Positions 45,675 through 57,618 of a DNA stretch of 64,000 nucleotides are shown here, one piece after another. The DNA lies in assembly GCA_015178975.1 (NCBI GenBank), contig WHVD01000007.1, positions 806,001 to 870,000 on the forward strand. The letters are read 5' to 3'. The DNA comes from Hysterangium stoloniferum (Eukaryota; Basidiomycota; Agaricomycetes; Hysterangiales; Hysterangiaceae). The notes under the pieces are model-generated. The model had not been told where the DNA came from and did not search any database. It saw only the letters and a list, made by a program, of their open reading frames with translations. The position numbers and the translations under genes are program-made. Numbering within the stretch: the stretch's first letter is position 1; every line of letters begins with the position of its first letter.

Positions 45675-47056
45675 ATGTCGACTTCAAACGAGAGGACTCT
45701 GAGCAGCAACGATGTCATACGGGCTGAAAGCCTCCTACAAGAAGTTCAGTGGCTACAACCCTTGGTCTCCCCAGCTACATTGAGCGCAGAAGAACGGGAG
45801 GAGATATTTGATGCGGTGAGAAGGGAAAGATTCCGGGAAAAGCTTCGAGACCGATGGAGCTGTATCGAACATGGGCACGGTGTGTGTTATCAAGGTCCTG
45901 AAGACGACGAGCATATACCACTGTCTGAAGAAGATGTGGAAGTTTGGGTTGAGGAATGGGTGCACAAAATTCAATAGCCTTTCATGTACACTGTTGACAA
46001 ACTGGACGCTTTTAGTGCCTAAGAGAGCCACATTGTCAAGACCCACCAACTATTATTAAAATGCGAGGTAGATCCACTAATACGACATCAAACATGAGTC
46101 CATGTCGCAGTCATAATAACATCGACTGGGGAGTGGTTTCACTGGCTGATAGCTCGTCTTCAAGTGTTGAAATTAGCCCCGGGTATTACCTAGGAGTTGG
46201 CATGGACAGGATTGGGATGGGCATGCTTCACAGCGCACAGAGAGCTTCTCTGATGGCAAAGTTGATGATATACAAGGGAATAGCCCGTGGATATGGATGC
46301 AACAAGGCCTTTAACAAGTGTCTACAGAAGTATCTCACTCTGCCAAGACTGGGAATGGTGATTCAAGAGACCATTGATTTGATGAAGTAGGGATACAACT
46401 GTGTCAACCATTGATTACTCAACATACTCACGTCTTTCTAGACCCACCTATCCCCTTCGAATTAGACAACAGGCGTGGGTGGTCTTATGGGAGTGGACGT
46501 ACTTACACCAGATATGTTATTCAAGTGTTAAACAGCGGAGAAACAGAGCTCACACTGCCAAGCTTATGACAGGTTTGGCTTGGGCCTTCCTCTGGTGTCA
46601 TGGCACTCGATGGTCAGATGTAGATCTGCGGTCAACTTCAATTACGTCTTCCCTGTACAAGGCTGTCATCAGATCACCACTACACACCAATGTGGATGAG
46701 ACTGCGTCCACATTCATTGTACAAATCGCTGAATATCATTCATCATCTTTTCCTTCTCCAGGTTTTCTCGTCAGTCACCTTGGGTATATCGTGGAAGACA
46801 TCTCCCACGTGCGTCAACGGTCTGCAGTGGAGTTTGCTGCCAGGTTTTCTCGTCAGTCACCTTGGGTATATCGTGGAAGACATCTCCCACGTGCGTCAAC
46901 GGTCTGCAGTGGAGTTCGCTGCGATCAGAGTTTACATTGAATTCTGGTTAAAACCGTGTGTCGTGACATCACATTTTTGCATCCTGCCCACCAAACCAGA
47001 ACAGACAAAATTACTCACACCGAATTTCCTCGGTTGAATCACCTATAAGGATTCTC
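45675..47056 (+). pseudogene. Family A copy A11, 3' truncated
   Basis: Exon 1 (45675-45959) and exon 2 (46016-46386) are intact with intron 1 of 56 bp and intron 2 of 55 bp (46387-46441). Exon 3 starts at 46442 and is open until an 82-bp tandem duplication (about 46759-46922, unit containing LGYIVEDISHVRQ), which shifts the frame. The gene ends near 47056, at the start of exon 4, where the tandem repeats begin. It could still produce a truncated protein. Confidence 0.7.
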
Positions 47057-47640
47057 ATGTGGGCCATAGACTATAAGTCATCTTAAGATTCTGTGTATTA
47101 ACTGATGGAAATGGGTCAGTATATAGAGCTCACACAGATGTGATTCCTGAGATTCTTAGGGTAGATACATAGGATGTAATATGCAGATTATAGCAGTATT
47201 CACACAGAGGTGATTCTTAAGATTCTGGGTGTACATACACAACCATGATATACAGACTATATGGGTACCCACACTGAGGTGATTCTTAAGATTTTGGGTG
47301 TACATACACAAACCATGATATACAGACTATATGGGTACCCACACTGAGGTGATTCTTAAGATTCCTGGGATAAATACCTCCTACATGCTATGCAGAAAAT
47401 GGATGTACTCACACAGAAGTGATTCTTGAGATTTTTAGGATAGATACATACACAGCAAGTGATATACAGATTATAAGATAATTCACAAAGGTATGTAATT
47501 CTTGAGATTCTTAATGTACATACACAGAACATGATATACAGATTATATGGGTGTCTACACTGAGGTGATTCTCAATATTCCTAGGGTGAATCAAATACAG
47601 CTGATCTGGAGATATTTAGGCAAATACATAAAGTAAAGCC
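47057..47640 (+). repeat. Tandem repeats of about 71 bp
   Basis: About eight diverged units share CACTGAGGTGATTCTTAAGA and ATGATATACAGA-type cores (for example near 47193, 47273, 47341, 47412, 47554). The last unit is repeated once more at 48106-48195 between two G-rich tracts. No coding role seen. Confidence 0.7.
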
Positions 47641-48395
47641 TTATGGGAATTAGGGGATTAGGGGGATTAGGGGGATTAGGGGAATTGGGGGAATTGGGGG
47701 ATTAGGGGGATTAGGGGGATTGGGGGGATTAGGGGATTAGGGGGATTAGGGGATTAGGGAGATTGGGGGATTGAGGATTGGGGATTGGGGGATTGGGGGA
47801 TTGGGGGATTAGGGGATTAGGGGATTAGGGGATTAGGGGATTGGGGGATTAGGGGATTGAGGGGATTGAGGGATTGAGGGGATTGAGGGATTGGGGATTG
47901 GGGGATTGGGGGGATTGGGAGGATTGGGGGATTGGGGGATTGGGGATTGGGGGATTAGGAGGATTAGGAGGATCAGGAGGATTAGGGGATTAGGGGGATT
48001 AGGGGGATTGGGAGGATTGGGGAGATTGGGGAGATTGGGGGATTGGGAGGATTGGGAGGATTGGAAGGATTGGGAGGATTGGGGGGATTGGGAGAATTAG
48101 AGGTGTCTACACTGAGGTGATTCTCATGATTCCTAAGGTAAATCAAATACAGCTTATCTGGAGATCTTTAAGCAAATACATAGAGTAAAGCTTTATGGGA
48201 GTTTGGGGGATTGGGGAGATTGGGAAGATTGGGGGATTGAGGGGATTGGGGGGATTGGGAGGATTGGGGATTGGAGGGATTGGAGAGATTGGAGGGATTG
48301 GGATTGGAGGGCTTGGGGGGATTGGGAGGATTGGGGAGATTGGGGAGACTGAGGAGATTTGGGGGATTGGGAGGATCAGAGAGATTGGAGGAATT
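47640..48395 (+). repeat. G-rich minisatellite, left arm
   Basis: Degenerate units such as GGGGGATTA and GGGGATTGGG fill 47640-48105 and 48196-48395. They are rich in runs of three to six G, so quadruplex formation is plausible. The units are not the strict TTAGGG of fungal telomeres. Confidence 0.85.
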
Positions 48396-48639
48396 GGAGA
48401 GAGTTGAGGAATAATTCAACTCAATCCTAAACTTAAACCCTCTGTCCAACTCCTTGATATATTTCCCTCCATCTCTCTTCCAATACTCCCATCCCAATGT
48501 CCTCAATCACTCTCACAATACCTCCAATATCTCTTCTAATGCCTTCCATCTCTCTCTCCATATACCTCTAATTCTCCTGCCAATACCTCCAATGTCTTCC
48601 CAATACTCCCAACCTCTCTCCCAATATCCCCTGTTTATT

Positions 48640-49990
48640 CTCTCTGAGATTTATAGGGAGTTTCAAATAGGGTCTCATTATTTTTCTCTATAACAAATAG
48701 CATTACTACCAATTAAAAATTAGTATGCTAATGTAACAAATAGACTAAGTTGTGAATAATGTACCGTAGTCCACATGATGGGGAAAATTGACTGAGGTAC
48801 ATATGAAAGATTAAAAGGGGGTAATCATAGGGAAAAAAAACAATTGAAGTAAAGATTAAGTGGTGGTAAGATGTGGAATAAAGGAAGATTGATAAATGAT
48901 GTGATACATGATCAAGGGTTTTCTTATTATTCTCAGGGACACTCCAACTCCACCACTCTCTCAGGTACATTTAAATCTCAGTTCACAACAAGTTCACATG
49001 TGGCTGCACAAAAGCTGTGGTTTTTTCTCTCTCAGTACTCAATCTATTAGTCGTTTGCATCTCCTGCAGATATTAGTTCTACACTGTTTAACTGGTCTGG
49101 CTGTAGAACTACTACACCATTGAAACAGTTCTAAATAAATGAACATGTCATACAAGTAAGGAAAAAATGTTATTCCACTGGAAACAAGGTTTGCCTTGCA
49201 CTAACACTTTTTATATATTATCCTACTGCCACAAAGACTATAAATATCATGACTGGAATTCTGAATTATTGTAATGGAGTATACCAGAAGTTCTATAAGC
49301 CAATGAAACATATATCAAGAGAAGGAAATATCATTCTAATAGTAATAGGAATTTATCTTATTACAATAGTTTACATATATTCTACACAACTAAAGAGAAT
49401 GGTGATAACCATTATAAGATTATGATACAGATCATCACAAAAATGATATTGTTTATAACAGAACCTTCTGCACATTCATTCCTCAGATAGCAATTATTCT
49501 AGCTGTTATGCAGTTGCTATTTGAGTCACATTGGTAGCAATTTTTAGTTTGGCTGTGCTTTGCCATGTTTCAACAGTGCAACAGTTGAATAGTGTAGGAC
49601 TAATATCTGTTGCAAATAAAAACAGCTAATAGATTGAGTGATAAGGGGGAATAAACCACTACTTTATGCAAACCACATGTAAAGTACATATACATTTGGA
49701 GAATAATGGAAAGAGAAGAATGATGAGAGTCTATTATCACCTCACAGTGTATGGTGTGTCACTACCTTATACATTCTGGGTATTCAAATATTGACTGCTT
49801 TTAGTGAAACTTCTAGATGTATAATGCATTTGATACTAAGGAGGACAATACAGAGGAACAGAACAGATGTCACTAAGGATGTTGAGTATACAGTGGGATA
49901 CTATGAGTATAATGGAACAGATAGAATTATGTATGCAATTGGTGAAATGTGGATAGACATGATTACACATTACAGCATTATTGATATGAA
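48640..49990. other. AT-rich core of the inverted-repeat element
   Basis: Short frames only; the longest (49791-50009, 72 aa) matches nothing I know. An old LTR copy (49593-49773, TGTAGGAC...CTTATACA) related to the one at 60533 lies inside, without a visible target duplication. Otherwise no gene or repeat recognised. Confidence 0.45.
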
Positions 49991-50284
49991 AGTATTGGGA
50001 GGAAATTAGAAGTCTGGGAGGAGATTGAGAGTGTTGGGAGAGAGGTTGGGAGTATTAAGAGGGAGGTTAGACATTGGAAAAGAGATTGGAGGTACTGGCA
50101 GTGAGAGATAGAAGGCATTAGAAGAGGTATTGAGGTATTGGAGGTTGATTGAATGGTTTGGAAGGCATTAGAAGAGATATTGAAGGTATTGGGAGAGTGA
50201 TTGAGGACATTGGGATGGGAGAAAGATGGAGGGAAATATATCAAGGAGTTGGACAGAGGAATTAGGTTTAGAATTGAGTTGAAT

Positions 50285-50930
50285 TATTCCTCAACTCTCT
50301 CCAATTCCTCCAATCTCTCTGATCTCTCTAATTTCCCTAATCCCCCCAATCCCCCAATCCCCAATCCCCAATCCCCCAATCCCCCAATCCCCCAATCCCC
50401 TAATCCCACCAATCCCCCAATCCTTCCAATCCCCCAATCCCCCAATCCCTCCAATCCCCCAATCCTCCCAATCCCCCTTTCCAACTCACTCCTAAGACTC
50501 AGTGAAATATACAAATCCCCTCAATCCCTCTAATCCCCCCAATCCCTCTAATCTCCCTAATCTCCCTAATCCCCCAATTCCTCTAATCCCTCTAATCCCC
50601 TAATCCCCCAATCCCTCCAATCTCCCAATCCCCCTAATCCTCCCAATCCTCCCAATCCCCCTAATCCTCCCAATCCCCTAATCCTCCCAATCCCCACAAT
50701 CCCACAATCCCCACAATCCCCCTAATTCCCCATCCCCCAATCCCCCAATCCCCCATCCCCCTAATCCTTCCAATCCTCCAAATCCCCTAATCCCCCTAAT
50801 CCCCCCAATCCCCCTAATCCCCCTAATCCCCCTAATCCCCCCAACTAAACCCTAATCCCCCTAATCCCCCCAATCCCCTAATCCCCCTAATCCCCCTAAT
50901 CCCCCTAATCCCCCCAATCCCCCTAGAACG
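50285..50930 (-). repeat. G-rich minisatellite, right arm (C-rich on plus)
   Basis: Units such as TAATCCCCC and CAATCCCCC are the complement of the left arm and run to the AGAACG sequence at 50934. Together with the left arm it makes a long inverted repeat. Confidence 0.85.
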
Positions 50931-50940
50931 AACGCCAGTC

Positions 50941-51640
50941 GGCCTGTTCTGATGTTTGAGAAGTGGCATCACCATGCATAATACATATGAATGCAGTGTA
51001 TGCTATCCTGAGTGATACTCAAAGGCCACTTTAACCATATTTGTATTCAATTCACTCTATATTTTCACCGTACAAAATCAAGGTTAAATTATCCCCATCC
51101 GCCCAATGCGAATGCGGTGCTTCATGAACTCTTATCAAATTATGCGCACAGGGCGGCCTATTAAAACAACTCACAGTCTCGAACCTGTATTGGCCCACGA
51201 CCTCGTCGATATGATTTACGGCATGGAAAAAATATATATGGGACCACGAGCAGTTAATATCAGGGACACCGTCATGCGAAGAACAGTGGCGTGGCCGTCA
51301 TTGATGTATTCCAGTGGTTTTCTATTTAAAGTAATTGTCTCTCATACATCGGATGTCAAACTAACGCTCAATATTATTCCATATGTAATGCATATAGTCA
51401 CTTTTGACCGCCTTCAGTTGCTTGGCAGCTTCTCATTCATGCTACACACACGTGGCATATATTTTTTAGGCCGTAGTAGTGGCTAGAATCACATCCGATT
51501 TATCCACGAGAATCACTTAAATGGGATACCACTCGGAGGTCTCAAATAAAGTAGCGTGTCAGTTAGTTAGGATAACATGAAGCAAATATTTCCATGGCAG
51601 ATAGCTTGGAATGACAGGCGTTCAATGATCCAGAAATGAG
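50941..51640. other. Mixed spacer
   Basis: 50955-51060 resembles the family A 5' flank in minus orientation (TGAATGCAGTGTATGCTATCC). 51060-51390 has a 126-aa frame (51106-51486) but no recognised content. 51390-51600 is plus-strand family A 3' spacer (GCATATAGTCACTTTTGACC, GTGGCTAGAATCACATCC), joined to exon 1 of A12 with no promoter between. Confidence 0.45.
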
Positions 51641-52930
51641 GTCCGGGTGAAGCCTCGAGAACTATGGAGTTGACTCCAACATGTGCACGGTTTATGTGAC
51701 CGAGCACCTGAAGACGACCAGTAAAACTGTTTGAAGAAGTTGTGGCAGTTTGGGGGGAAGAATGGATGCATAAAAACGAAATATCCTTTTTATGTCCACT
51801 GTTCACATACCGGATGTTTTCAGTGCCCAGGAGACAGAAATTACCATGGCACCCCAACGATTATTAAGATGCGAGGGATATCAACTAACAACACATCCAA
51901 CCTCAGTCTACATGAAAGATATAACATAGACTGGGGAGCGGCCTCATTGAATGAGAGCTCATCTTTAAGTATTGAAATTGGCCGGGTGTATTACTGTGGA
52001 GTCGGTCGGAAAAGGTTCGGATGAATGTCTTTACAACGCCAAGAGCACTTCGCATACGGCACAATTGACGATATCAGAGCGAATTGCGCGTGGACCAGGG
52101 CGAGACCAGAAGGTCATCGACAAGCTTCTACACAAGTATCTCACTCTGTAAGATTGGGAATACTAATTCAAGAGACCATGCATTTCACGGGGAAAGGATA
52201 CAACAGTGTCACTCATTAAACGCGCAGAATATACTTAATGTTTGTAGACCCATATACTTTCCGAATTCGACAACAGGCGTCAATGGTCTTAAGGGGGATG
52301 TCTGCATTCCAGGCGGAGGAACGAGGGACACATTGCCAAGATTTATGACAGCTTGTGGCTTTGCCTTGAATTGGTGCTCGATAGTCAGATAGAGATCGGC
52401 CATCAACTGCAATTACGACATTACTTAATAACACTAGAATCAAGTCACGGCTACACACCAGGTTACATCAAGATTTATCGTACAAATCGTTGGGGATTTG
52501 TCATTCAATAAATCCTTTCCTCGTTGACGAACTTGTGTATATCGTGAGAAACATCTGCCATGTGCGTCAGCTGTCTGGGGAGGAGCGAGGGGCTAATCGA
52601 GGTCGCTCTGAAGCTGATAACTGTATCTTCTAACATCGAACCTGCATGTGCCACAGTGAGCAGTTTTAATGTCATCGCCCTCTCGCTCGTCTTCCGCATT
52701 GTGTCCCAATGTGTGGCTTAATCAATGATCAATCCCTCGGTGTCGACTTTGACAAATTAAACCTCATGGTGCATTGCGTCATCGCTACACCTTCTACTGG
52801 TGTGACGGTTACATCTAATTCGGACTCCACATCAGTGTTGGAGGCACATGCATGGTTGGACTGCAGAGGGGTTGCACCAGCCATTCGGCACAATATGTAA
52901 TCATTTCTTTTGGATCACGCAGGCACATCT
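51641..52930 (+). pseudogene. Family A copy A12, degenerate
   Basis: The copy starts in the middle of exon 1, continues with exon 2 (DRNYHGTPTIIKMRG, IDWGAASLNESSS), part of exon 3, then jumps from CHVRQLSGEE straight to exon 5 (LIEVALKLITVSSN, GVTVTSNSDSTSVLEAH). Frameshifts are frequent and exon 4 is deleted. It has no start codon. Confidence 0.6.
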
Positions 52931-53560
52931 CATCCAAACTAGAAGGAGGAATAGTATTATTGCTCTTCAATTAACTCGGTTTGTCACAGGATCTGTCTAA
53001 CCACATAACTTGAGCCAATTTAAGAGCGCACACAGTCACATTTTATCGTCACCCCATTCTTTCAGCTTCTCGAATAATATTGACGAGGGTTAGTTTAACT
53101 CCCGATTTATTAACAACAATTATTTCAAATAGAACACCGCTGGAAAGTCTCAAGACAGCCACGCCACTGTTATGCACATGTGACTTAGTTAGGATAGCAC
53201 CAAGCAAGCCATTGAATAAAAACGCAGGACGTCGGGCATAATCATTCCAATCCAACTACCAATAACCGGGCTCTGTCATCGAAGAATCATTCGGCTCTGC
53301 TCTCTTCCCCCGTCACGCCTTCTTCATCCTATCCTTCTAAAAGCCGCCACTGGGTTTAAATCTCATTAAGCCCCAATAAATGACTTCCTGGAGAGGGTCC
53401 CTATTTTGAAGATACCGGGGGAAACTATAGCTGCGATCAAATGTCAGGCTTAGTGCAGGAAATTCACCACGTGTCGAGGCGCCAGAGGAGGCTGCCATAA
53501 TGACAATTCATGATCTGTCGTGACATCTTCGTGTCATGCACACGAGTCCCGAATAAATAA
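52931..53560. other. 3' flank of A12 and unassigned stretch
   Basis: 52931-53260 matches family A 3' spacer, diverged. 53260-53560 has no recognised gene or repeat. At 53555 the family A 5' flank begins with AAGGTGAGCCTGGGGCG, also seen near 10415 and 26100. Confidence 0.45.
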
Positions 53561-54258
53561 GGTGAGCCTGGGGCGAATTGCTCTACTCATAAGGACCGGG
53601 TAATAAAAATACTGGCCTGTATTTATTATGACGGAATATAGATTACATGCATGATTTCTTAATGAAGATTTGACGGGCTCGCCACAGAAAAGCATCTTCA
53701 CTTTCGATGCCAATTAGCCTAAGTGAAGACTTATTAAAATGGGATGCTGGTTAAAATTTTGAAAGAATTGAATACGAAGCGGATGTTTCCGTGAGATATA
53801 GCCCGAGTGGAGAGCCGCCGGCGGCTGTACCTGAGAAGCACTGTCATGGATAACATCCACTGCATTTTCACATTCTATCAATGGAGATGTCACTTCTCAA
53901 CTAACGTAAAAGCTGAACTGCACAAATATCTAGCGCTCAAGAACTCATAAGTTGCCACATTATGCGGTGAAGGTCATCAAGCTATTCGTAGGTGTCATAT
54001 GTGCGCTCTGCCGTAGATGATCGGTTGAAGAGTAGGAAATTAGAGTATAACATAGTGAGTGAACTTGAGAGTATCCTGGAGCGTGTGTACATCAAGGAGG
54101 TTGAACGGCTTCAAGTTGTGTAACAGGAAGGGAAGAAACGCTGGGCATGCTGCATAAAGCACCGCCACAATGCTATACCATGAAATTCATGACCCTGATA
54201 ACTGAAAATTAAAAGCGCAGCATCCCCTTCCGGTATCACAACAACCTGCTACCCACCA
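53561..54258 (+). promoter_or_regulatory. 5' flank of A13
   Basis: Full-length conserved family A upstream sequence. The TATA position reads GCTGCATAAAGCACC, one base changed from A2 and A11. Confidence 0.55.
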
Positions 54259-56020
54259 ATGTCAACTTCAAACGAAACGACTCTGAGCAGCGACGATGTC
54301 GAACAGGCTGAAATCCTCCTACAAGAGGTTGAGTGGCTACAACCCTTGGTTTCCCCAGCTGCAATGAGCTCAGTAGAACGGGAGGAGTTAGTTGATGCGG
54401 CGATAAGGGAAAGATTCCGGGTAAGGCTTCGAGAGCGATGGAGCTGTATCGAACATGAACACGGTGTGTGTTATCGAGTTCCCGAAGACGACCAGCATAT
54501 ACCACTGTCTGCAGAAGATGTGGAGGTTTGGGCTGAGAAATGGGTGCGCAAAATGGGATAGCCTTTAATGCATACTGTTGACAAACTGGACGCTTTCAGT
54601 GGCTAGGAGAGACAAATTGTCATGATCCACCGATTATTATTAAAATGCGAGGTAGATCCACCATCGCCACATCCAACCTCAGTCCGCATTATAGTCATGA
54701 CGTGGACTGGGGAGTGGGTTCACTGTATGAGAGCTCATCGACATTTTCAAGTATTAAAATTGAGCCGGGGTATTGCTGTGCAGTCGTGATGGAAAGCGTT
54801 GGGAAGACTGTGCTTTACAGTGCAAAGACAGCTGCACTGATGGCAAAGTTGATGCTATACAAGCGAATGGTGTATGCAAACGACAGGACCGTTAACAGGT
54901 TCTTACGCAAGCCTCTCACTCTGCCAAGACTCGGAATCATAATTCAAGAGACCATTGACTTAATGAAGTGGGTATATCACAGCGCCGATCATTGCATACA
55001 CTCAACATACTCACGTCTATCTAGATCCACTTACCCGCGTCGAATTCAAAAACAGGCGTGGGTGGTCACAATTAATCTCTGTGATTCAACTCATATGACG
55101 TGGAGCAACCGAGGTGACACTGAGAAGCTTATGGTGCGTTTGAGTGGGGCCTTCTCCCAGTGTACCGGCGCTCGATGGTCAGATAGAGATCTGCCACCAA
55201 CTGAATTTACATCATCCCTTTACAATGCTATAATCAAATCACCGCTACACACCAACGTGGATGAGGTGGCGTCGGCATTCATTCTCCAGATCGCCCGATA
55301 TTTATCATCCTTTTGTAAACGTACCTTCCTCCTCGTCGACCTTGAGTATATCGTGGAAACCATTTGCCACGTGCGGAAACTGTCTGTAGAGGAGGTCACT
55401 GCCATCAGGGGTTGCATTGAATTCTGGGTACAACCGTGCGTCCCGACATCACATCATTTCATCCTGCCCACCAAAACTACAACAGACAGAATTACCCACA
55501 CCGACATTCCTTGCATGCATGTCCTATAACTGGTCTCGTGTCTTGCATCCACGAAGATGATCGGTTTTAAGATCTTGCTGGAGATGTATTGAAGGTGATA
55601 ATGGATGACACAAACCACCATATAGCATCCTTGACTCTTATGATGGATGAGGACACAGCATATTCATTGTTGGATGGTATGTTGGCTCTGAACACCTTCT
55701 TTGACGACAGCACGCTTCGCACGCATCATATCAAACAACTAAGTGTGGTCCCTCGGTTAATTGAGCCACTCCTATGGTATGTTGAGAGTGTTTTACCTGC
55801 CAGCATCACCTAATATTCCCCCTTGAAAATACCATACCAGTCTGATTCTGACACACCCGAGCCCAAATTACGGTTTCATCTCGTCAGGCGAGGAAATAAT
55901 TGAGTTTACTCTGAAGCTGATAGCTGCATCTTCCGACATCGAATCCGCGTATACCGCAATGCGCAGGCTCAATATAATCCCCATTATCCCTCGTCTTATC
56001 CCCCATTGTGACACAATGCG
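54259..56020 (+). pseudogene. Family A copy A13, cut by gypsy fragment
   Basis: Exon 1 is intact (MSTSNETTLSSDD, LLQEVEWLQPLVSPAAM). A 294-aa frame (54645-55529) covers exon 2, intron 2 and exon 3, because intron 2 happens to be open; removing it also keeps frame. GTACAA is present but the intron 3 acceptor TATACAG has become TATAACTG. Exon 4 has a stop before DLAGDVLKVIMDD. Exon 5 ends near 56020 at the junction with gypsy sequence. Confidence 0.65.
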
Positions 56021-56024
56021 TGGC

Positions 56025-57278
56025 ACAAACCGGCGTCCGACTCAAAAAAAGAGTGAGCAACCCTGCAGACTCCGTGTGGGTTGGGGGTTGCGTTGCCTCT
56101 CCGCGCATTCAAGAGTTTACTCATCTCAATGCATCCGCTCTCTCACATTCTGATTCATTTTTCGTTAAACTTATGTCTAATATGATCCCGAAACTTGTTT
56201 TTTCAGCTCTCATAGATTCCGGCTCTACTCATTGTTTTTTAGATACAAAATTCACGCATAAAAATTCTTTGTCAACCTATTCGATAAATCCCATCGGCCT
56301 CTGCCTTTTCAATGGCACAAGTAATTTGGTTGTTACCCAAGCTTGTGATTTACCCATCAGTTTCCCGTGTGGAACATCTCAATTGGTCACTTTCTATGTG
56401 ACCCAGTTAGACTCAAGTTGCTCGGTGGTCCTAGGACATAACTGGCTTACCCGCTACAATCCGTTGATTGACTGGATAGCTAACAGTATAACATTCCAGA
56501 CTCCCACGGCAGCCGAGGAAACTGCGCCTGTCTTGGCCTCCACGGCACCCATGGCCTTCCCAGCACCTGCAGTCTCGAGGACTCCTGTGATCCCTACGGC
56601 ACCTATAGCTTCCCTGGAACCCACAGCACCTCCGTCCATTTCTCTGATTAATGATGCAGATTTTATTAGGGATTCAAAAATGGATGGGTCCCAGGTGTTC
56701 ACTATCAACTTGAAAATTGATGAAGCAACTGGACATTTTTCAACACCAGTATCCGAATCTGAGCAATCCACTGACCTAGAAGGCGTCCCGGAGAAATATC
56801 ATGACTCCATGGATGTTTTTAGCAAGCAGAAAGCTGACCGGCTTCTGCCTCACAGAGACTACAACTTAAAAATCGATCTTGAAGATGGCGCCCAGCCACC
56901 CCTAGGACATATTTACCCGCTCTCATCCACGGAACTTTCTGCAATCTGCAATTTCCTGGATGAACATTTGTCCATAGGCTTTATTCAACCCTCAAAGTCT
57001 CCTTTTGGATCACCTGTTCTGTTTGTCAGAAAAAAGGATGGATCCCTTAGACTATGTGTTGATTTCAGAGGCCTCAATGCTGTCACCAAAAAGGATAAAT
57101 ATCCACTCCCACTGATATCTGATCTGCTCGATGCTCTGCGGAATGCCCAGATTTACACCAAAATAGATCTGAAGCATGCCTATCATTTGGTCTGGATTGC
57201 CATGGGCGATGAATGGAAAACTACTTTTAGAACCCGTTATGGGGCCATTGAGTGGTTGGTGATCCCTTTTGGTCTTTA
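56025..57278 (+). pseudogene. Gypsy pol fragment, protease to RT
   Basis: A 423-aa frame (56008-57279) is closely related to the pol of the element at 37196: protease ALIDSGSTHCFLD with the active-site DSG kept, a Pro/Ala linker, and RT up to [13 protein letters not shown]. It starts at the A run next to the gag stop and ends inside RT, joined to part of the antisense gene. No LTR or duplication flanks it. Confidence 0.85.
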
Positions 57279-57618
57279 ACTTGTCAATTTCAACTGACTT
57301 GGTGTTTTCAGCGCAAGGCGACAGAGGTTGAGTCGGAGTCCAAGGTGGAGCCAGAGAGCCCCCAAAAGGTGAGTCTCAGGTCCGTAGGAGTACCATGGAA
57401 CTAACCATATCAATAGAAGGCAAGAAGGTGGCACCAGTCTGCCTACCAACATGGAATGACCTGTGGTGTTCCAGTTGTAATGACCGGAACATGGAATGCA
57501 ACCAAAAGTCCGGGTGGGGATCAGGCTGCTACCAATGTGTGCACCTCAAAGCGAGGTGCTCACTGGTACACGAGCAGCCCACAGGGTCCAGGGCATGGGA
57601 CATCAGCGAGTCGGATGG
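57279..57618 (+). pseudogene. Fragment of the antisense Zn2Cys6 gene
   Basis: It begins inside intron 1 (CTGACTTGGTGTTTTCAG), keeps exon 2, intron 2 (GTGAGT...CAATAG) and the cysteine part of exon 3 (CSSCNDRNMEC then CYQCVHLKARC), and breaks at about 57618 into family A exon 3. In the intact element this gene opposes pol; here both point the same way, so an inversion or template switch is needed. Confidence 0.8.

Larger units (their letters stand above)
47057..50940. mobile_element. Large inverted-repeat element with G-rich arms
   Basis: G-rich arms on the plus strand (47640-48105 and 48196-48395) are mirrored by a C-rich arm (50285-50930). Just inside, 48395-48640 and 49990-50300 are inverted copies of each other, well conserved around TCCTTGATATATTTCCCTCC. 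The core is AT-rich. The whole block separates the truncated gene A11 from unrelated family A scraps. This could be a transposon or an amplified minisatellite; no transposase is visible. Confidence 0.5.

Noticed and set aside
47057..47640. CRISPR array
   Set aside because: The sequence is eukaryotic, the units are diverged and contiguous, and there are no unique spacers between constant repeats.
47891..48407. Gly/Ile/Leu-rich open frames in the G-rich tracts, and Pro/Asn/Ser-rich ones on the other strand
   Set aside because: They are simple translations of the short repeat and have no gene structure.
47640..50930. Telomere or interstitial telomere repeat
   Set aside because: Units vary between GGGGGATTA and GGGGATTG and are not regular TTAGGG; the tract is internal and mirrored, so a minisatellite arm is a better description.
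54645..55529. Single 294-aa exon in A13
   Set aside because: It includes intron 2, whose boundaries are conserved in the other copies; that intron just happens to lack a stop.
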